64,000 nucleotides of DNA from Methylocapsa acidiphila B2 (lineage in GTDB: Bacteria; Pseudomonadota; Alphaproteobacteria; Rhizobiales; Beijerinckiaceae), in assembly GCF_000427445.1 (NCBI RefSeq), contig NZ_KE386496.1, positions 2,867,504 to 2,931,503 of the forward strand. The letters are read 5' to 3'. Within the stretch, counting starts at the first letter, position 1, and each line of letters opens with the position of its first letter. The position numbers were made by a program, and so were the translations under genes. The notes beneath the pieces were generated by a model, which saw nothing but the letters and a program-made list of their open reading frames with translations, ran no database searches and was not told the origin of the DNA. Below are positions 16,334 through 25,262 of the stretch, piece by piece.

Positions 16334-17907
16334 GCGAGACGGCGGCGGCGGCCGACGCGGAACAGTGGAAGCCAGCGCATAATCCCTGGGCGATCGCCGT
16401 TGTCGTGACGCTCGCGGCCTTCATGGAGATCCTGGACACGACGATCGTCAATGTTGCGCTGCCGCATATCGCCGGCAGCCTGTCGGCGAGCAATGACGAG
16501 GCGACCTGGGCGCTCACGTCCTATTTGGTCGCCAATGGCATTGTGCTGACGATCTCGGGCTGGCTAGCCTCCGTCATCGGGCGCAAGCGTTATTTCCTGA
16601 TCTGCGTCGCCATGTTCACCGTCTGCTCGTTCCTTTGCGGGATCGCGACCAGCCTGACGCAGCTCGTCGCCTTCCGGTTGCTGCAAGGATTTTTCGGCGG
16701 CGGCATGCAGCCGAGTCAGCAATCCATCATTCTGGACACATTCCCGCCGCATCGGCGCGGCGCGGCCTTTGGCGTCACCGCCATCGCGACCATCGTCGCT
16801 CCAGTGCTCGGACCGACCTTGGGCGGCTACATCACCGACATCTACAATTGGCGCTGGATCTTCTTCATAAACCTTCCGGTCGGCGCGATTGCGTTCTTTT
16901 TCATCTCGGTCCTCGTCGAGGATCCGCCATGGGCCAAGAAAGTGGCGCGCCATATCGACTTCATCGGCCTGTTCCTGATCGTGCTCGGCCTCGGCTGTCT
17001 GCAGCTCACGCTTGATCGCGGCGAGGACGAGGACTGGTTCAGCTCGCGCTTTATCCAGATCACGGCCGTGCTGGCGGGGATCGGCATATTGGGCGCGATC
17101 GGCTGGCTTCTCACGGCGAGAAAACCGATCGTTTCGCTCGAAGTGTTCAAGGATCGCAATTTCGCGATGGGATGCGTTTGCATCGCGGCCACGGGAGGCA
17201 TTCTCTACGCCGGCGCGGTCGTCATTCCGCAATTCAGCCAGTCGTTGATTGGCTATGACGCGACTTGGTCCGGGCTTATCCTCTCGCCGGGCGGCGTCGC
17301 GATCATTATCCTGATCCCGATCGTCACCAGACTGATGCGATATGTCCAGACCCGGATTCTGATTGCGGTCGGGTTCCTGATCATGGGCGCGGCCTTCATC
17401 TATTCGAGCAAACTTACCCTGAGCATCGATTTCAACACGCTGGTCTTGATGCGGGCGGCGCAAACGGCGGGCCTCGCCTTTCTTTTCGTGCCGGTTAGCA
17501 CGATCGCCTACACGACCTTGCCGCGCGAGCTGAACGGCGACGCGACCGCGCTTTTCGTCATGTTCCGCAATGTCTTCGGCTCGATCGGAATCGCGCTCGC
17601 GAGCAGCATGATCATCGAGCGCGGGCAAATCCACCAGGCCTATCTCTCGCAATGGGCGACGCCTTTCCATCAGCCCTACAACGATCTTGTCGAGCGCTAC
17701 GAAAAGGCGCTGATCGCGATGGGAGAGGCGGCCCATTCCGCGCATGACGCCGCGGTCGGCAAGGTCTATCAGGCATTTCAAGCGCAGGCGGCGGTCCTCG
17801 CCTACTCTGACGTCTTCTTCTACGCCGGCCTTGTGGCGTTTGCGGTGGCGCCTTTCTGCCTCCTGCTTTCCGGCGGCAAAGGCGGCGGCGCCGCCGCTGT
17901 TCATTAG
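16330..17907 (+). CDS. emrB: EmrB/QacA-type MFS drug transporter (DHA2 family)
   Basis: A 525-residue inner-membrane proton-drug antiporter with about 14 predicted transmembrane segments. The antiporter motif C region (APVLGPTLGGYITD) and motif A loop (SVIGRKRYF) are visible, as are the motif D1-like LDTTIVNVALPHI segment and the DEATWALTSYLVANG segment typical of DHA2 proteins. It is the pump of the three-gene operon with EmrA-like and NodT/OprM-like partners. Substrate is unknown; organic acids, uncouplers and hydrophobic drugs are typical for the family. Confidence 0.94.
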   Translation: MSETAAAADAEQWKPAHNPWAIAVVVTLAAFMEILDTTIVNVALPHIAGSLSASNDEATWALTSYLVANGIVLTISGWLASVIGRKRYFLICVAMFTVCSFLCGIATSLTQLVAFRLLQGFFGGGMQPSQQSIILDTFPPHRRGAAFGVTAIATIVAPVLGPTLGGYITDIYNWRWIFFINLPVGAIAFFFISVLVEDPPWAKKVARHIDFIGLFLIVLGLGCLQLTLDRGEDEDWFSSRFIQITAVLAGIGILGAIGWLLTARKPIVSLEVFKDRNFAMGCVCIAATGGILYAGAVVIPQFSQSLIGYDATWSGLILSPGGVAIIILIPIVTRLMRYVQTRILIAVGFLIMGAAFIYSSKLTLSIDFNTLVLMRAAQTAGLAFLFVPVSTIAYTTLPRELNGDATALFVMFRNVFGSIGIALASSMIIERGQIHQAYLSQWATPFHQPYNDLVERYEKALIAMGEAAHSAHDAAVGKVYQAFQAQAAVLAYSDVFFYAGLVAFAVAPFCLLLSGGKGGGAAAVH

Positions 17908-17918
17908 GCCTCAAATCG

Positions 17919-19469
17919 ATGAATCTCGGTCAGCCTTCACGCCGCGCGGATCGCCCGAAGCGCGCCCTCTTGGGCGCCTTGGCGCTCGCGTCCATGCTTG
18001 CGGCCGCAGGCTGCTCGGTCGGCCCGGATTTCATGTCTCCCGATCCGCATCTGCCGCAGGCGTCTTTCTTCGGTCCGCCGAGTTCGGCGACGGAGACGGG
18101 CCTTCCCCCAGGCGGTCCGACCCGGAGCAATTTCGCGCAGGTCGATCCGAGATGGTGGGACAAATTCAACGATCGCGCGTTGAGCACGCTCGCTGACAAG
18201 GCTGCGCGCGTCAATCTCGACGTGCGAACGGCCAGCATCAGGCTCGCCGAAAGCCGCTTTCAGCGCGGCGTGACGGCGTCGGCCTTGTTTCCGACAATCA
18301 ACGCCTCGCCGTCCTATCAGCGCGAGCAATATAGCGAGAACGGCGTCCTGAGCCTGGCCAGCGGCTTCACCGGCCAGCCCATTCATGTGCCGCCGGTCAG
18401 CGTCTACCAGGTCGGCTTCGACGCGTCCTGGGAGATCGACCTCTGGGGACATGTCCGGCGCCAGGTTGAGGCCGCTGAAGCCGAAGTGGAGAGCTCCGAG
18501 TACCAGCGCCGCGACGCCCTTGTCGCGACTCTCGCGGAGGTCGCGCGCGATTATGTCGAGCTGCGCGGGGTGCAGACGCAGATCGCCATCGCCAACGCCA
18601 ATCTGGCGAGCTCGAACGACATCTTGCAGCTTACGCGGACCCGCGCGGAAAAGGGCCTGACGACAGGGCTCGACGTCGAGAATGCAGCCGCGCAGGTCGA
18701 AAGCGTGCGCGCTCAATTGCCGAGCTTAGAAAATCAGGAATCGGCCTATATCAACGCCCTGAGCCTGCTCCTCGACGAGCCGCCCGGCTCCTTGAAGGCC
18801 GAGCTTGCAAAGGCGAAGCCCATTCCTCCGACGCCGCCGCGCGCGCCCGTCGGCCTTCCCTCGGAGCTTGCGCGCCGGCGTCCGGACATTCGTCGGGCCG
18901 AGGCCGAGCTGCACGCCGCAACAGCCAATATCGGGGTCGCCGTCGCCGATTTCTATCCGAGCGTGAAATTCAACGGCAGCGCCGGCTTCAACGCGCTCGA
19001 TCTGAAGAATCTGTGGAAGGGCAGCTCGCTGCAATATCAGCTCGGCCCGAGCATCACGCTTCCGATCTTCGAAGGCGGCCGCCTCAAATCCACGCTGGAT
19101 CTCGGGGAGGCGCAGCAGCAGGAAGCCTATATCGCTTATCACAAGACAGTGCTCCAGGCCTGGCACGAGGTCGTCAACGCCTTGGTCGCCTATCGAACCG
19201 AGCAGGAGCGCCGCGCCCGGCTCAAGGCCCAGGTCGAGCATTCGCGCCAGGCGCTGTCGCTGTCGCGCTCACGCTATAACAATGGCGTGGGCGATTTCCT
19301 CAACGTGCTCGACGCGCAGCGGACGGTGTTGCAGGCCGAGCTTCAGCACGCACAGAGCGCGACGGCCGTCTCCACCGATTTCGTCCAGCTCTACAAGGCT
19401 TTGGGCGGCGGCTGGGAGCTCGCCTTTCCGGCCGAGGACGCAGCGAGCGTCGCCTCCGCCGCGCAATAG
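17919..19469 (+). CDS. Outer-membrane efflux lipoprotein, NodT/OprM type
   Basis: A 516-residue TolC-superfamily outer-membrane factor. The signal peptide ends in the lipobox LAAAGC with Cys32 as the predicted acylated residue. Two homologous outer-membrane-efflux repeats follow (for example LDVRTASIRLAESRFQRG and ELARRRPDIRRAEAELHAA), giving the alpha-barrel/beta-barrel trimer. It follows the MFS gene by 11 bp and completes a self-sufficient EmrAB-TolC-like system in one operon. Confidence 0.94.
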   Translation: MNLGQPSRRADRPKRALLGALALASMLAAAGCSVGPDFMSPDPHLPQASFFGPPSSATETGLPPGGPTRSNFAQVDPRWWDKFNDRALSTLADKAARVNLDVRTASIRLAESRFQRGVTASALFPTINASPSYQREQYSENGVLSLASGFTGQPIHVPPVSVYQVGFDASWEIDLWGHVRRQVEAAEAEVESSEYQRRDALVATLAEVARDYVELRGVQTQIAIANANLASSNDILQLTRTRAEKGLTTGLDVENAAAQVESVRAQLPSLENQESAYINALSLLLDEPPGSLKAELAKAKPIPPTPPRAPVGLPSELARRRPDIRRAEAELHAATANIGVAVADFYPSVKFNGSAGFNALDLKNLWKGSSLQYQLGPSITLPIFEGGRLKSTLDLGEAQQQEAYIAYHKTVLQAWHEVVNALVAYRTEQERRARLKAQVEHSRQALSLSRSRYNNGVGDFLNVLDAQRTVLQAELQHAQSATAVSTDFVQLYKALGGGWELAFPAEDAASVASAAQ

Positions 19470-19550
19470 AGAAATGGCGTCTCGAAGGACGAGCGAGGCC
19501 CAAAAGCTGACGCCGTCGCAGACCTGGCCGCTTTTGAACAATTTTAGAAT

Positions 19551-19576
19551 CTGATCTCGGCGACAGCCGAGATCAG
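19551..19576. terminator. 11-bp-stem hairpin downstream of the efflux operon
   Basis: CTGATCTCGGC (19551-19561) pairs perfectly with GCCGAGATCAG (19566-19576) around a GACA tetraloop. It lies 82 bp after the outer-membrane-factor gene and 190 bp before the E1 alpha gene. No U-run follows in the plus direction, so it may be an atypical terminator, an RNA-stabilising 3' structure or an operator. Nothing else recognisable occupies 19470-19765. Confidence 0.5.
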
Positions 19577-19765
19577 CGGGACCTCTTGGCAGGAGGGCTT
19601 CGCCGCCCGAGCGTGGCTGTCGCCTTAATTCCCCGGCGGGATCGAGCGGAACGGAAGCGGCACGCAACCAGATTGCGAATCCGCGCGTTGCAGAAAGGAA
19701 AAAACCAAAGAGCTCGGCGGCGGCTTCAGCTCCGGTTCGCGCGGCGCGGCCGGGAAGGCGGGACC

Positions 19766-20863
19766 ATGAACAAGCCATTTATGGATGAAGAGCTTCCGGT
19801 CATCGCGCGCTTCGAGTTGCGTCGGCGCGCCTATTTGGGGCCGGACGGCGTCCTTCACGGCCGGCCGCCGGCTTTCGCCTCGAATGTCGATCTCTTGATT
19901 TCTCTTTTGCGCGCCATGGCGCTCACCCGCGCCTTCGACCTGAAGGCCGTCGCCCTGCAGCGGACCGGACGGCTCGGCACCTATCCGGTCTCGCTCGGCG
20001 AGGAAGCCGTTTCTGTCGGGGCCGCGAGTGCGATGCGCGAGGAGGATGTGCTCTTGCCATCCTATCGCAACACCGGGGCGCAACTCTGGCGCGGCGTCAA
20101 GATGGAGGAGATCCTGCTGTTTTGGGGCGGCGACGAGCGCGGCAACGCCTTTTCCGGGCCTAAGCAGGATTTTCCGCTCTCCATCCCCGTCGCCTCGCAG
20201 ACGTCCCATGCGGCAGGCGTCGCCTATGCGTTCAAGCTCAGAAAAGAGCCGCGCGTCGCGGTGTGCATGAGCGGCGACGGCGCGACCTCCAAGGGCGACA
20301 TGTGGGAGGCGATGAATTTCGCCGGCGTGGCGAAGCTGCCTGTGGTTTTCATCGTCGGCAACAATCAATGGGCCATCTCGGTGCCGCGCAAATTGCAGAC
20401 GGCCTCCGAGACCCTGGCGCAAAAGGCGATCGCCGCCGGCTTCGGCGGCGAGCAGGTCGACGGCAATGACGTCATCGCCGTGCGCGCGGCGACCGAGCGC
20501 GCCCTGGCGGCCGCCCGCGCCGGCGAGGGGCCTTTCCTCATCGAGGCCCTGACCTATCGGCTCGGCGACCACACGACGGCGGACGACGCGGCGCGCTATC
20601 GGTCGCCCGAAGAGGTCCAGGCGCGCTGGAAGGAAGAGCCCATCGCGCGCCTTCGGGCCTATCTTGTCGGCAAGAAGGCTTGGGGCAAAGAGGACGAGGA
20701 GCGCCTGGCCTCCGAGTGCCAGGCGCGCGTCGAGGCGGCCGCCGCAAGCTATCTCGCGACGCCGCCGCGCGCGCCTTCATCCATGTTCGATCATCTCTAC
20801 GCCGAGCTTCCCCACGCCTATCTCGGCCAGCGCCGAGAGCTCGAAGGAGCCTCCGATGCCTGA
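19766..20863 (+). CDS. 2-oxoacid dehydrogenase E1 component, alpha subunit (pyruvate or branched-chain)
   Basis: A 365-residue thiamine-diphosphate-dependent E1 alpha subunit. The TPP/Mg motif GDGATSKGDMWEAMNFA ending in VGNNQ is complete. QTSHAAGVAYA, LPSYRNTGAQLWRG and the phosphorylation-loop-like YRLGDHTTADDAARYR segment are E1 alpha hallmarks. I start at MNKPFMDE (GGGAAGGCGGG upstream); 60 residues of upstream open frame are Arg-rich and unlikely to be translated. It overlaps the E1 beta gene by 8 bases. Sequence alone does not separate a Firmicutes-type pyruvate dehydrogenase from a branched-chain 2-oxoacid dehydrogenase. Confidence 0.9.
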   Translation: MNKPFMDEELPVIARFELRRRAYLGPDGVLHGRPPAFASNVDLLISLLRAMALTRAFDLKAVALQRTGRLGTYPVSLGEEAVSVGAASAMREEDVLLPSYRNTGAQLWRGVKMEEILLFWGGDERGNAFSGPKQDFPLSIPVASQTSHAAGVAYAFKLRKEPRVAVCMSGDGATSKGDMWEAMNFAGVAKLPVVFIVGNNQWAISVPRKLQTASETLAQKAIAAGFGGEQVDGNDVIAVRAATERALAAARAGEGPFLIEALTYRLGDHTTADDAARYRSPEEVQARWKEEPIARLRAYLVGKKAWGKEDEERLASECQARVEAAAASYLATPPRAPSSMFDHLYAELPHAYLGQRRELEGASDA

Positions 20864-21836
20864 GGCGACCCTTGTCGAAGCCGTCAATCTTGCGCTCGCC
20901 CGGGCCATGGCGGACGATCCCGACGTCGTCCTGCTCGGCGAGGATGTCGGCGTCAATGGCGGCGTGTTTCGCGCCACCGTTGGGCTGCAAAGCCGGTTCG
21001 GCTCCGATCGCGTGATTGACACGCCTCTGTCGGAAGCGCTGATCGGCGGTCTTTGCGTCGGCATGGCGGCCCAGGGCTTGAAGCCCGTCGGCGAGATCCA
21101 GTTCATGGGCTTTTTTTACCCGTGCATCGATCAGCTCGCCAATCATGCCTCGAGGTTGCGCAACCGCACGCTCGGGCGCCTCACTTGCCCGATGGTCCTG
21201 CGCGCGCCGTTCGGGGCCGGCATTCGCGCGCCGGAGCATCATTCGGAGAGCGCGGAGGCCATGCTCGCCCATATTCCAGGGCTCCGGGTGGTCATACCCT
21301 CCTCGCCCGACCGCGCCTATGGTCTGCTGCTCGCGGCGATCCGCGATCCGGATCCCGTCGTTTTTCTCGAGCCGACGCGCATCTATCGCGCCGTGAAGGC
21401 CGAGGTCGAGGACAATGGCGAGGCTTTGCCTCTCGACGTCGCCTTCGTCTTGCGGGAGGGGCGCGACGTCACGCTGATCAGCTGGGGCGCGATGCTGAGG
21501 GAGACTCTGGCGGCGGCGGAGGAACTGGCGGCCGAAGGAATGAGCGCTGAGGTGATCGATCTCGCCACGCTGAAGCCCTATGACGAGGAGGCCGTGCTGG
21601 CGTCGGTCGCAAAGACCGGGCGCTGCGTCATCGTGCATGAGGCCGCCCGAACTGGCGGCTTCGGCGCCGAGATCGCGGCCTGTATCGCCGAGCGGGGGCT
21701 TGCGTCCCTGCTCGCCCCCGTCCTCCGCGTGACCGGCTACGACGCCGTCATGCCGCTGCCGAGACTCGAGCAGAGCTATATGCCGTCCGTCGAGCGGATC
21801 GCCGCCGCCGCGCGCAAGGTCTGCGCGTATAATTGA
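20856..21836 (+). CDS. 2-oxoacid dehydrogenase E1 component, beta subunit
   Basis: A 326-residue E1 beta (transketolase central plus C-terminal domain) that forms the alpha2-beta2 E1 with the preceding gene. Recognisable segments are VVLLGEDVGVNGGVFRAT near residue 22, DTPLSEALIGGLCVGMA, the GEIQFMGFFYPCIDQL helix, and EVIDLATLKPYDEE in the C-terminal domain. Its ATG lies inside the end of the alpha gene, so synthesis is coupled. It is followed 18 bp later by the E2 gene. Confidence 0.93.
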   Translation: MPEATLVEAVNLALARAMADDPDVVLLGEDVGVNGGVFRATVGLQSRFGSDRVIDTPLSEALIGGLCVGMAAQGLKPVGEIQFMGFFYPCIDQLANHASRLRNRTLGRLTCPMVLRAPFGAGIRAPEHHSESAEAMLAHIPGLRVVIPSSPDRAYGLLLAAIRDPDPVVFLEPTRIYRAVKAEVEDNGEALPLDVAFVLREGRDVTLISWGAMLRETLAAAEELAAEGMSAEVIDLATLKPYDEEAVLASVAKTGRCVIVHEAARTGGFGAEIAACIAERGLASLLAPVLRVTGYDAVMPLPRLEQSYMPSVERIAAAARKVCAYN

Positions 21837-21854
21837 AGCAAACCGGGTCCGTTC

Positions 21855-22952
21855 ATGCGCGCATTTCTCCTGCCGGATCTCGGCGAAGGCCTCGAAGAAG
21901 CCGAGATCGTCGGCTGGCATGTCACCGAAGGGGATCATGTCGTCGCCGACCAGCCCCTCGTCTCGGTCGAGACGGACAAGGCGGTGGTCGAAGTCCCCTC
22001 GCCCGCAAGCGGGCGCATCCTGCGGCTTTTCGGCGTCAAGGGCGACATTGTGAAAGTCGGAGCTCCGCTTGTCGAATTCGCCGAGGGCAAGGAGCAGGAT
22101 TCGGGCACTGTCGTCGGCGAATTGGCGGCCCCCGAAGCGAAGCGGGCGGAGCCTCCTGGCGCGCCGGGGCGCTCGCAAGGCGTTCAGGCCCTTCCGGCGG
22201 TGCGGGCGCTCGCCCGCAAGCTCGACGTCGACCTCAGCCTCGTGCCGGCGACAGGGCCGGGCGGATCGATCACGCGGGCCGATGTCGAGCGCGCCGCGGC
22301 GGCCGTCGCCGATGTCGGCCCCGCCGAGCCGTTGCGCGGCATGCGGCGGGCGATGGCGCAGCGCATGGCGGCTGCGCATGCGAGCGTGGTTCCGGCGGGC
22401 GTGACGGACGAGGCCGATATTGACGATTGGGCGAAAGGCGAGGACGTCACGACGCGGCTCATCCGCGCCCTCGCGGCAGGCTGCAAGGCGGAGCCCGCGC
22501 TCAACGCCTGGTACAGCGCCGAGGCAGAGGAAAGGCGGCTCATCGAGCGCATCGACGTCGGCGTGGCGGTCGATACGGAAGGCGGCCTTATCGTGCCGGT
22601 CATGCGCAATGTCGGCGCGCGCGACCCGAGCGATCTCCGCGCCGGATTGGACCGTTTGCGCGCCGACGTGGCGAAGCGCGCGATCCCGCCTGAGGAGCTT
22701 CGCGGCGCGACCATCACGCTCTCGAATTTCGGCATGATCGGCGGCCGCTTCGCTTATCTCGTCGTGGTCCCGCCGCAGGTCGCGATTTTGGGCGCGGGCC
22801 GGGTCGATCAGCGCGTCGTCGCGCGCCTCGGCCAAGCGGCGGTGCGGCGCGTGCTGCCTCTGTCGCTCACCTTCGACCATCGCGTCGTGACCGGCGGTGA
22901 GGGCGCGCGTTTTCTCGCGGCGGTCAAGGCTGATCTCGAGCGCGCCGCATGA
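21855..22952 (+). CDS. 2-oxoacid dehydrogenase E2 component (dihydrolipoamide acyltransferase)
   Basis: A 365-residue E2 core with a single N-terminal lipoyl domain (lipoylation lysine K42 in VETDKAVVEV), a peripheral-subunit-binding domain at about 112-150 (VRALARKLDVDLSLVPATGPGG) and the catalytic acyltransferase domain to the end. The active-site block reads FDHRVVTGGEGARF: the histidine is present but the position usually occupied by aspartate in the DHRxxDG motif is threonine. I recall this variant in some bacterial E2 paralogues. No E3 gene follows in the window, so the complex would borrow a lipoamide dehydrogenase encoded elsewhere. Confidence 0.92.
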   Translation: MRAFLLPDLGEGLEEAEIVGWHVTEGDHVVADQPLVSVETDKAVVEVPSPASGRILRLFGVKGDIVKVGAPLVEFAEGKEQDSGTVVGELAAPEAKRAEPPGAPGRSQGVQALPAVRALARKLDVDLSLVPATGPGGSITRADVERAAAAVADVGPAEPLRGMRRAMAQRMAAAHASVVPAGVTDEADIDDWAKGEDVTTRLIRALAAGCKAEPALNAWYSAEAEERRLIERIDVGVAVDTEGGLIVPVMRNVGARDPSDLRAGLDRLRADVAKRAIPPEELRGATITLSNFGMIGGRFAYLVVVPPQVAILGAGRVDQRVVARLGQAAVRRVLPLSLTFDHRVVTGGEGARFLAAVKADLERAA

Positions 22953-22977
22953 CGCTGGTTTTTGGGCCCGGCTGGCG

Positions 22978-23757
22978 ATGAGCACGCGAAATTGGCGCGA
23001 GGTCAAAGGCGTGCTCCTCGATCTCGACGGAGTCGTCTATGTCGGCAAGCTCGCCTTGCCGGGCTCGCTCGAGGCGATCCGCCGGTTTCGAGACGCCGGC
23101 CTGCCGCTTAAATTCATCACTAACACCACGCGCCGTCCGCGCCGCCGGATCGTCGAGGATCTGGCGCGCCTCGGATTGGCCGTCGGCAACGAGGACGTAT
23201 TCACCCCCGCCGCCCTGGCGCGGGGATTGGTCGAGCGTCGGGGGCTCGCCCCGTTTCTCGTCGTGCATCCGGATTTGCGGGAGGATTTCGCCGGCCTGGT
23301 GGAAGGGGGCGCCGAGGCGGTCGTCATCGGCGACGCGGGCGCGTATTTTACTTATGATCTCCTGAACCTAGCCTATCGCAAGATTCATCATGGCGCGGAA
23401 TTTCTCGCCTTGGCGAAAAACCGCAATTTTCTCGACCATGACGGCGAGTTGAGCCTCGATCTCGGCGGCTTTGTCGCCGCGCTCGAATATGCGACGGGCA
23501 GAGAGGCGACCGTGCTCGGCAAACCTGCGCCCGCTTTCTTCAAGCTGGCGATCGAAAGCATGGGCCTTCGCCCGGAAGAGACCGTGATGATCGGCGACGA
23601 CGCCGAAGCCGATGTCGGCGGCGCTATGGCCGCAGGCCTCGCAGCCATTCTCGTGCGCACCGGCAAATATCGTCCGGGATGCGAGGGCCGCCTCGCTGAG
23701 CCGCCCTCCGCCGTCGTCGACGATTTGCGCGCGGCGGCGGATCTGATCTTGGGGTGA
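22978..23757 (+). CDS. HAD-superfamily (subfamily IIA) hydrolase
   Basis: A 259-residue HAD-IIA phosphatase of the LHPP/HDHD2/NagD-like group. Motif I DLDGVV (nucleophile D15, acid/base D17), motif II FITNTTRRPRRRI, the C2b cap domain in the middle, the motif III lysine in VLGKPAPAFF and motif IV MIGDDAEADVGGAMAAGLA are all present. The start is ATG 22978, 25 bp after the E2 stop; an upstream frame overlaps E2 and is not needed. It probably rides on the dehydrogenase operon. The phosphate ester substrate cannot be assigned. Confidence 0.9.
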   Translation: MSTRNWREVKGVLLDLDGVVYVGKLALPGSLEAIRRFRDAGLPLKFITNTTRRPRRRIVEDLARLGLAVGNEDVFTPAALARGLVERRGLAPFLVVHPDLREDFAGLVEGGAEAVVIGDAGAYFTYDLLNLAYRKIHHGAEFLALAKNRNFLDHDGELSLDLGGFVAALEYATGREATVLGKPAPAFFKLAIESMGLRPEETVMIGDDAEADVGGAMAAGLAAILVRTGKYRPGCEGRLAEPPSAVVDDLRAAADLILG

Positions 23758-23771
23758 GGCGCTGCTGCGTC

Positions 23772-24065
23772 TCAGCTGGTTCGATGCCGCCAAATGCGCT
23801 TGATCAATCCGCGCAGCAGAAAAATCAGTCCGCCGATCGCGAAAACCAAGGGGAAGAGCGTGAAAGAACTCAGCACCGGGATCATCCCGGCCGTGTAGGC
23901 GAAAGTTTCAAGGGCCGGCGTCTTGCAGGTCGCAAAGCCTTCGTTGATCGCCGAGCACAGCCCGCTCGATTCGAGGATGATGACCATTGCCAAAGAGCCG
24001 GCGAGCACAGCCAGCGCGACATAGCAGAGAATTTTGAAGCCTTGCGCCAGCGCCTTCGCGATCAT
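23772..24065 (-). CDS. Small two-helix membrane protein of unknown function
   Basis: A 97-residue protein with two clear hydrophobic segments (about residues 11-32 and 60-84) and a basic C-terminus (RGLIKRIWRHRTS), which suggests positive ends in the cytoplasm. Two cysteines (C37 and C47) lie in the loop between the helices and could form a periplasmic disulfide. I do not recognise the family. It is read convergently to the HAD gene and lies 46 bp after ilvE on the same strand, so cotranscription with ilvE is possible. Confidence 0.7.
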   Translation of the reverse strand: MIAKALAQGFKILCYVALAVLAGSLAMVIILESSGLCSAINEGFATCKTPALETFAYTAGMIPVLSSFTLFPLVFAIGGLIFLLRGLIKRIWRHRTS

Positions 24066-24111
24066 GCCCTTGATCTCCTAAGCGCCGACGCGTCGAGCAG
24101 AAGACGCCCGC

Positions 24112-24999
24112 TCAAGCCGCCTTCTGCTTCGGCTGCACTTCGGCGGAATAATCGTCGATCAACGCGCGCGAGATCTGGCCCGGCGTGAATTTATAGGGGC
24201 CGATCTCGGAGACCGGCGTGACTTCGGCGCCGGTGCCGCAGATGAAGCATTCCTCGAAGCCGGCAAGCTCTTCCGGCAGGATCCGACGCTCGATCACCTC
24301 GACGCCGCGCCGCTTGGCGAGGTCGACCACCGTGCGCCTTGTGATGCCGTCGAGGAAGCAATCAGCGATCGGCGTGTGCAGCGCGCCGTTCACCGAGAAG
24401 AAGATATTGGCTCCGGTGCATTCGGCGACGCGGCCCTGCCAGTCGAGCATCATGGCGTCGGCGTAGCCGCGCCGCTCGGCGCGATGTTTGGAGATCGTGC
24501 AGATCATGTAGAGGCCGGCGGCCTTGGCGCGGCTCGGCGCCGTCGCGGGATCGGGTCGGCGATATTCGGCGATGTCGAGCCTGATGCCCTTCATCTTCTG
24601 CTCGATGTCGAACATGCTCGGCCAATCCCAGACCGCGACGGCGACATGGATCGTCGAGTTTTGCGCCGCGACGGCCATCATCTCGCTGCCGCGCCAGGCG
24701 ACCGGCCGGACATAGCAATTCTGGAAATTGTTTTTTTCCACCACCAGCCGCTTGATGGCGTCCAGCTCGGCGACCGAATAGGGAATCTCGAAATCGAGCA
24801 GTTCCGCCGAGGTCCTGAAGCGCTCGGAGTGTTCGGTCGATTTGAAAATCACGCCGCCATAGGCGCGCTCGCCCTCAAACACCGAGGAGGCGTAGTGGAG
24901 GCCGTGCGATAGAACATGCAGCTTGGCGTCGGCCCAGGCGACAAGGGCGCCATCCATCCAGATATAGCCGTCGCGCTGGTCGAATGGCAAAGCCGCCAT
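24112..24999 (-). CDS. ilvE: Branched-chain amino-acid aminotransferase
   Basis: A 295-residue class-IV PLP aminotransferase catalysing the last step of Leu/Ile/Val synthesis. The family elements are present: YIWMDGALVAWADAKLHVLSHGLHYASSVFEGERAYGG at the N-terminus in overlapping blocks, the PLP lysine in SRAKAAGLY, and GRVAECTGANIFF. The ATG has a perfect GGAGGAG site. Upstream on the other strand lie MarR, OmpR-type and EnvZ-type genes, a neighbourhood I recall from other Hyphomicrobiales, which suggests the two-component system is a long-standing neighbour. Confidence 0.95.
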   Translation of the reverse strand: MAALPFDQRDGYIWMDGALVAWADAKLHVLSHGLHYASSVFEGERAYGGVIFKSTEHSERFRTSAELLDFEIPYSVAELDAIKRLVVEKNNFQNCYVRPVAWRGSEMMAVAAQNSTIHVAVAVWDWPSMFDIEQKMKGIRLDIAEYRRPDPATAPSRAKAAGLYMICTISKHRAERRGYADAMMLDWQGRVAECTGANIFFSVNGALHTPIADCFLDGITRRTVVDLAKRRGVEVIERRILPEELAGFEECFICGTGAEVTPVSEIGPYKFTPGQISRALIDDYSAEVQPKQKAA

Positions 25000-25205
25000 G
25001 GATCGCTCCTCCTCGAGCTTGGCATGTGGGCCGCGGTCTTGATCGAAGCGCGCGAACCCGCCCGTCTAGACCGTCTTTTCCCAGTTCCGAACAATTCAAT
25101 AGGGGACAAGCGTCGCCGTTCGCCCCAAAAACATTGCAGTCCAGGATTGCCGGACTCACGAAATCCTGCAAGACTTCGCAAAGCTCCCTTGAGCCTGCTT
25201 TCGTC

Positions 25206-25238
25206 TTGACGCCTAACAATTTTCCTGAAATATGTCAA
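25206..25238. promoter_or_regulatory. Candidate operator/promoter of the MarR-led operon
   Basis: TTGAC (25206-25210) and GTCAA (25234-25238) are inverted arms that flank an inner TTTCCTGAAA imperfect palindrome. The block is AT-rich against a GC-rich background and ends 24 bp before the proposed MarR start. It lies in the ilvE / marR divergent region (25000-25262), where an autoregulating MarR protein would be expected to bind. Confidence 0.4.
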
Positions 25239-25262
25239 CGATGCTGCCATAAGGGCCTTGAC

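Noticed and set aside
20538-23006. 822-codon minus-strand open frame across the dehydrogenase operon
   Set aside because: High-GC antisense frame opposite E1 alpha, E1 beta and E2, which have complete catalytic motifs. Its product is Arg/His/Asp-rich noise.
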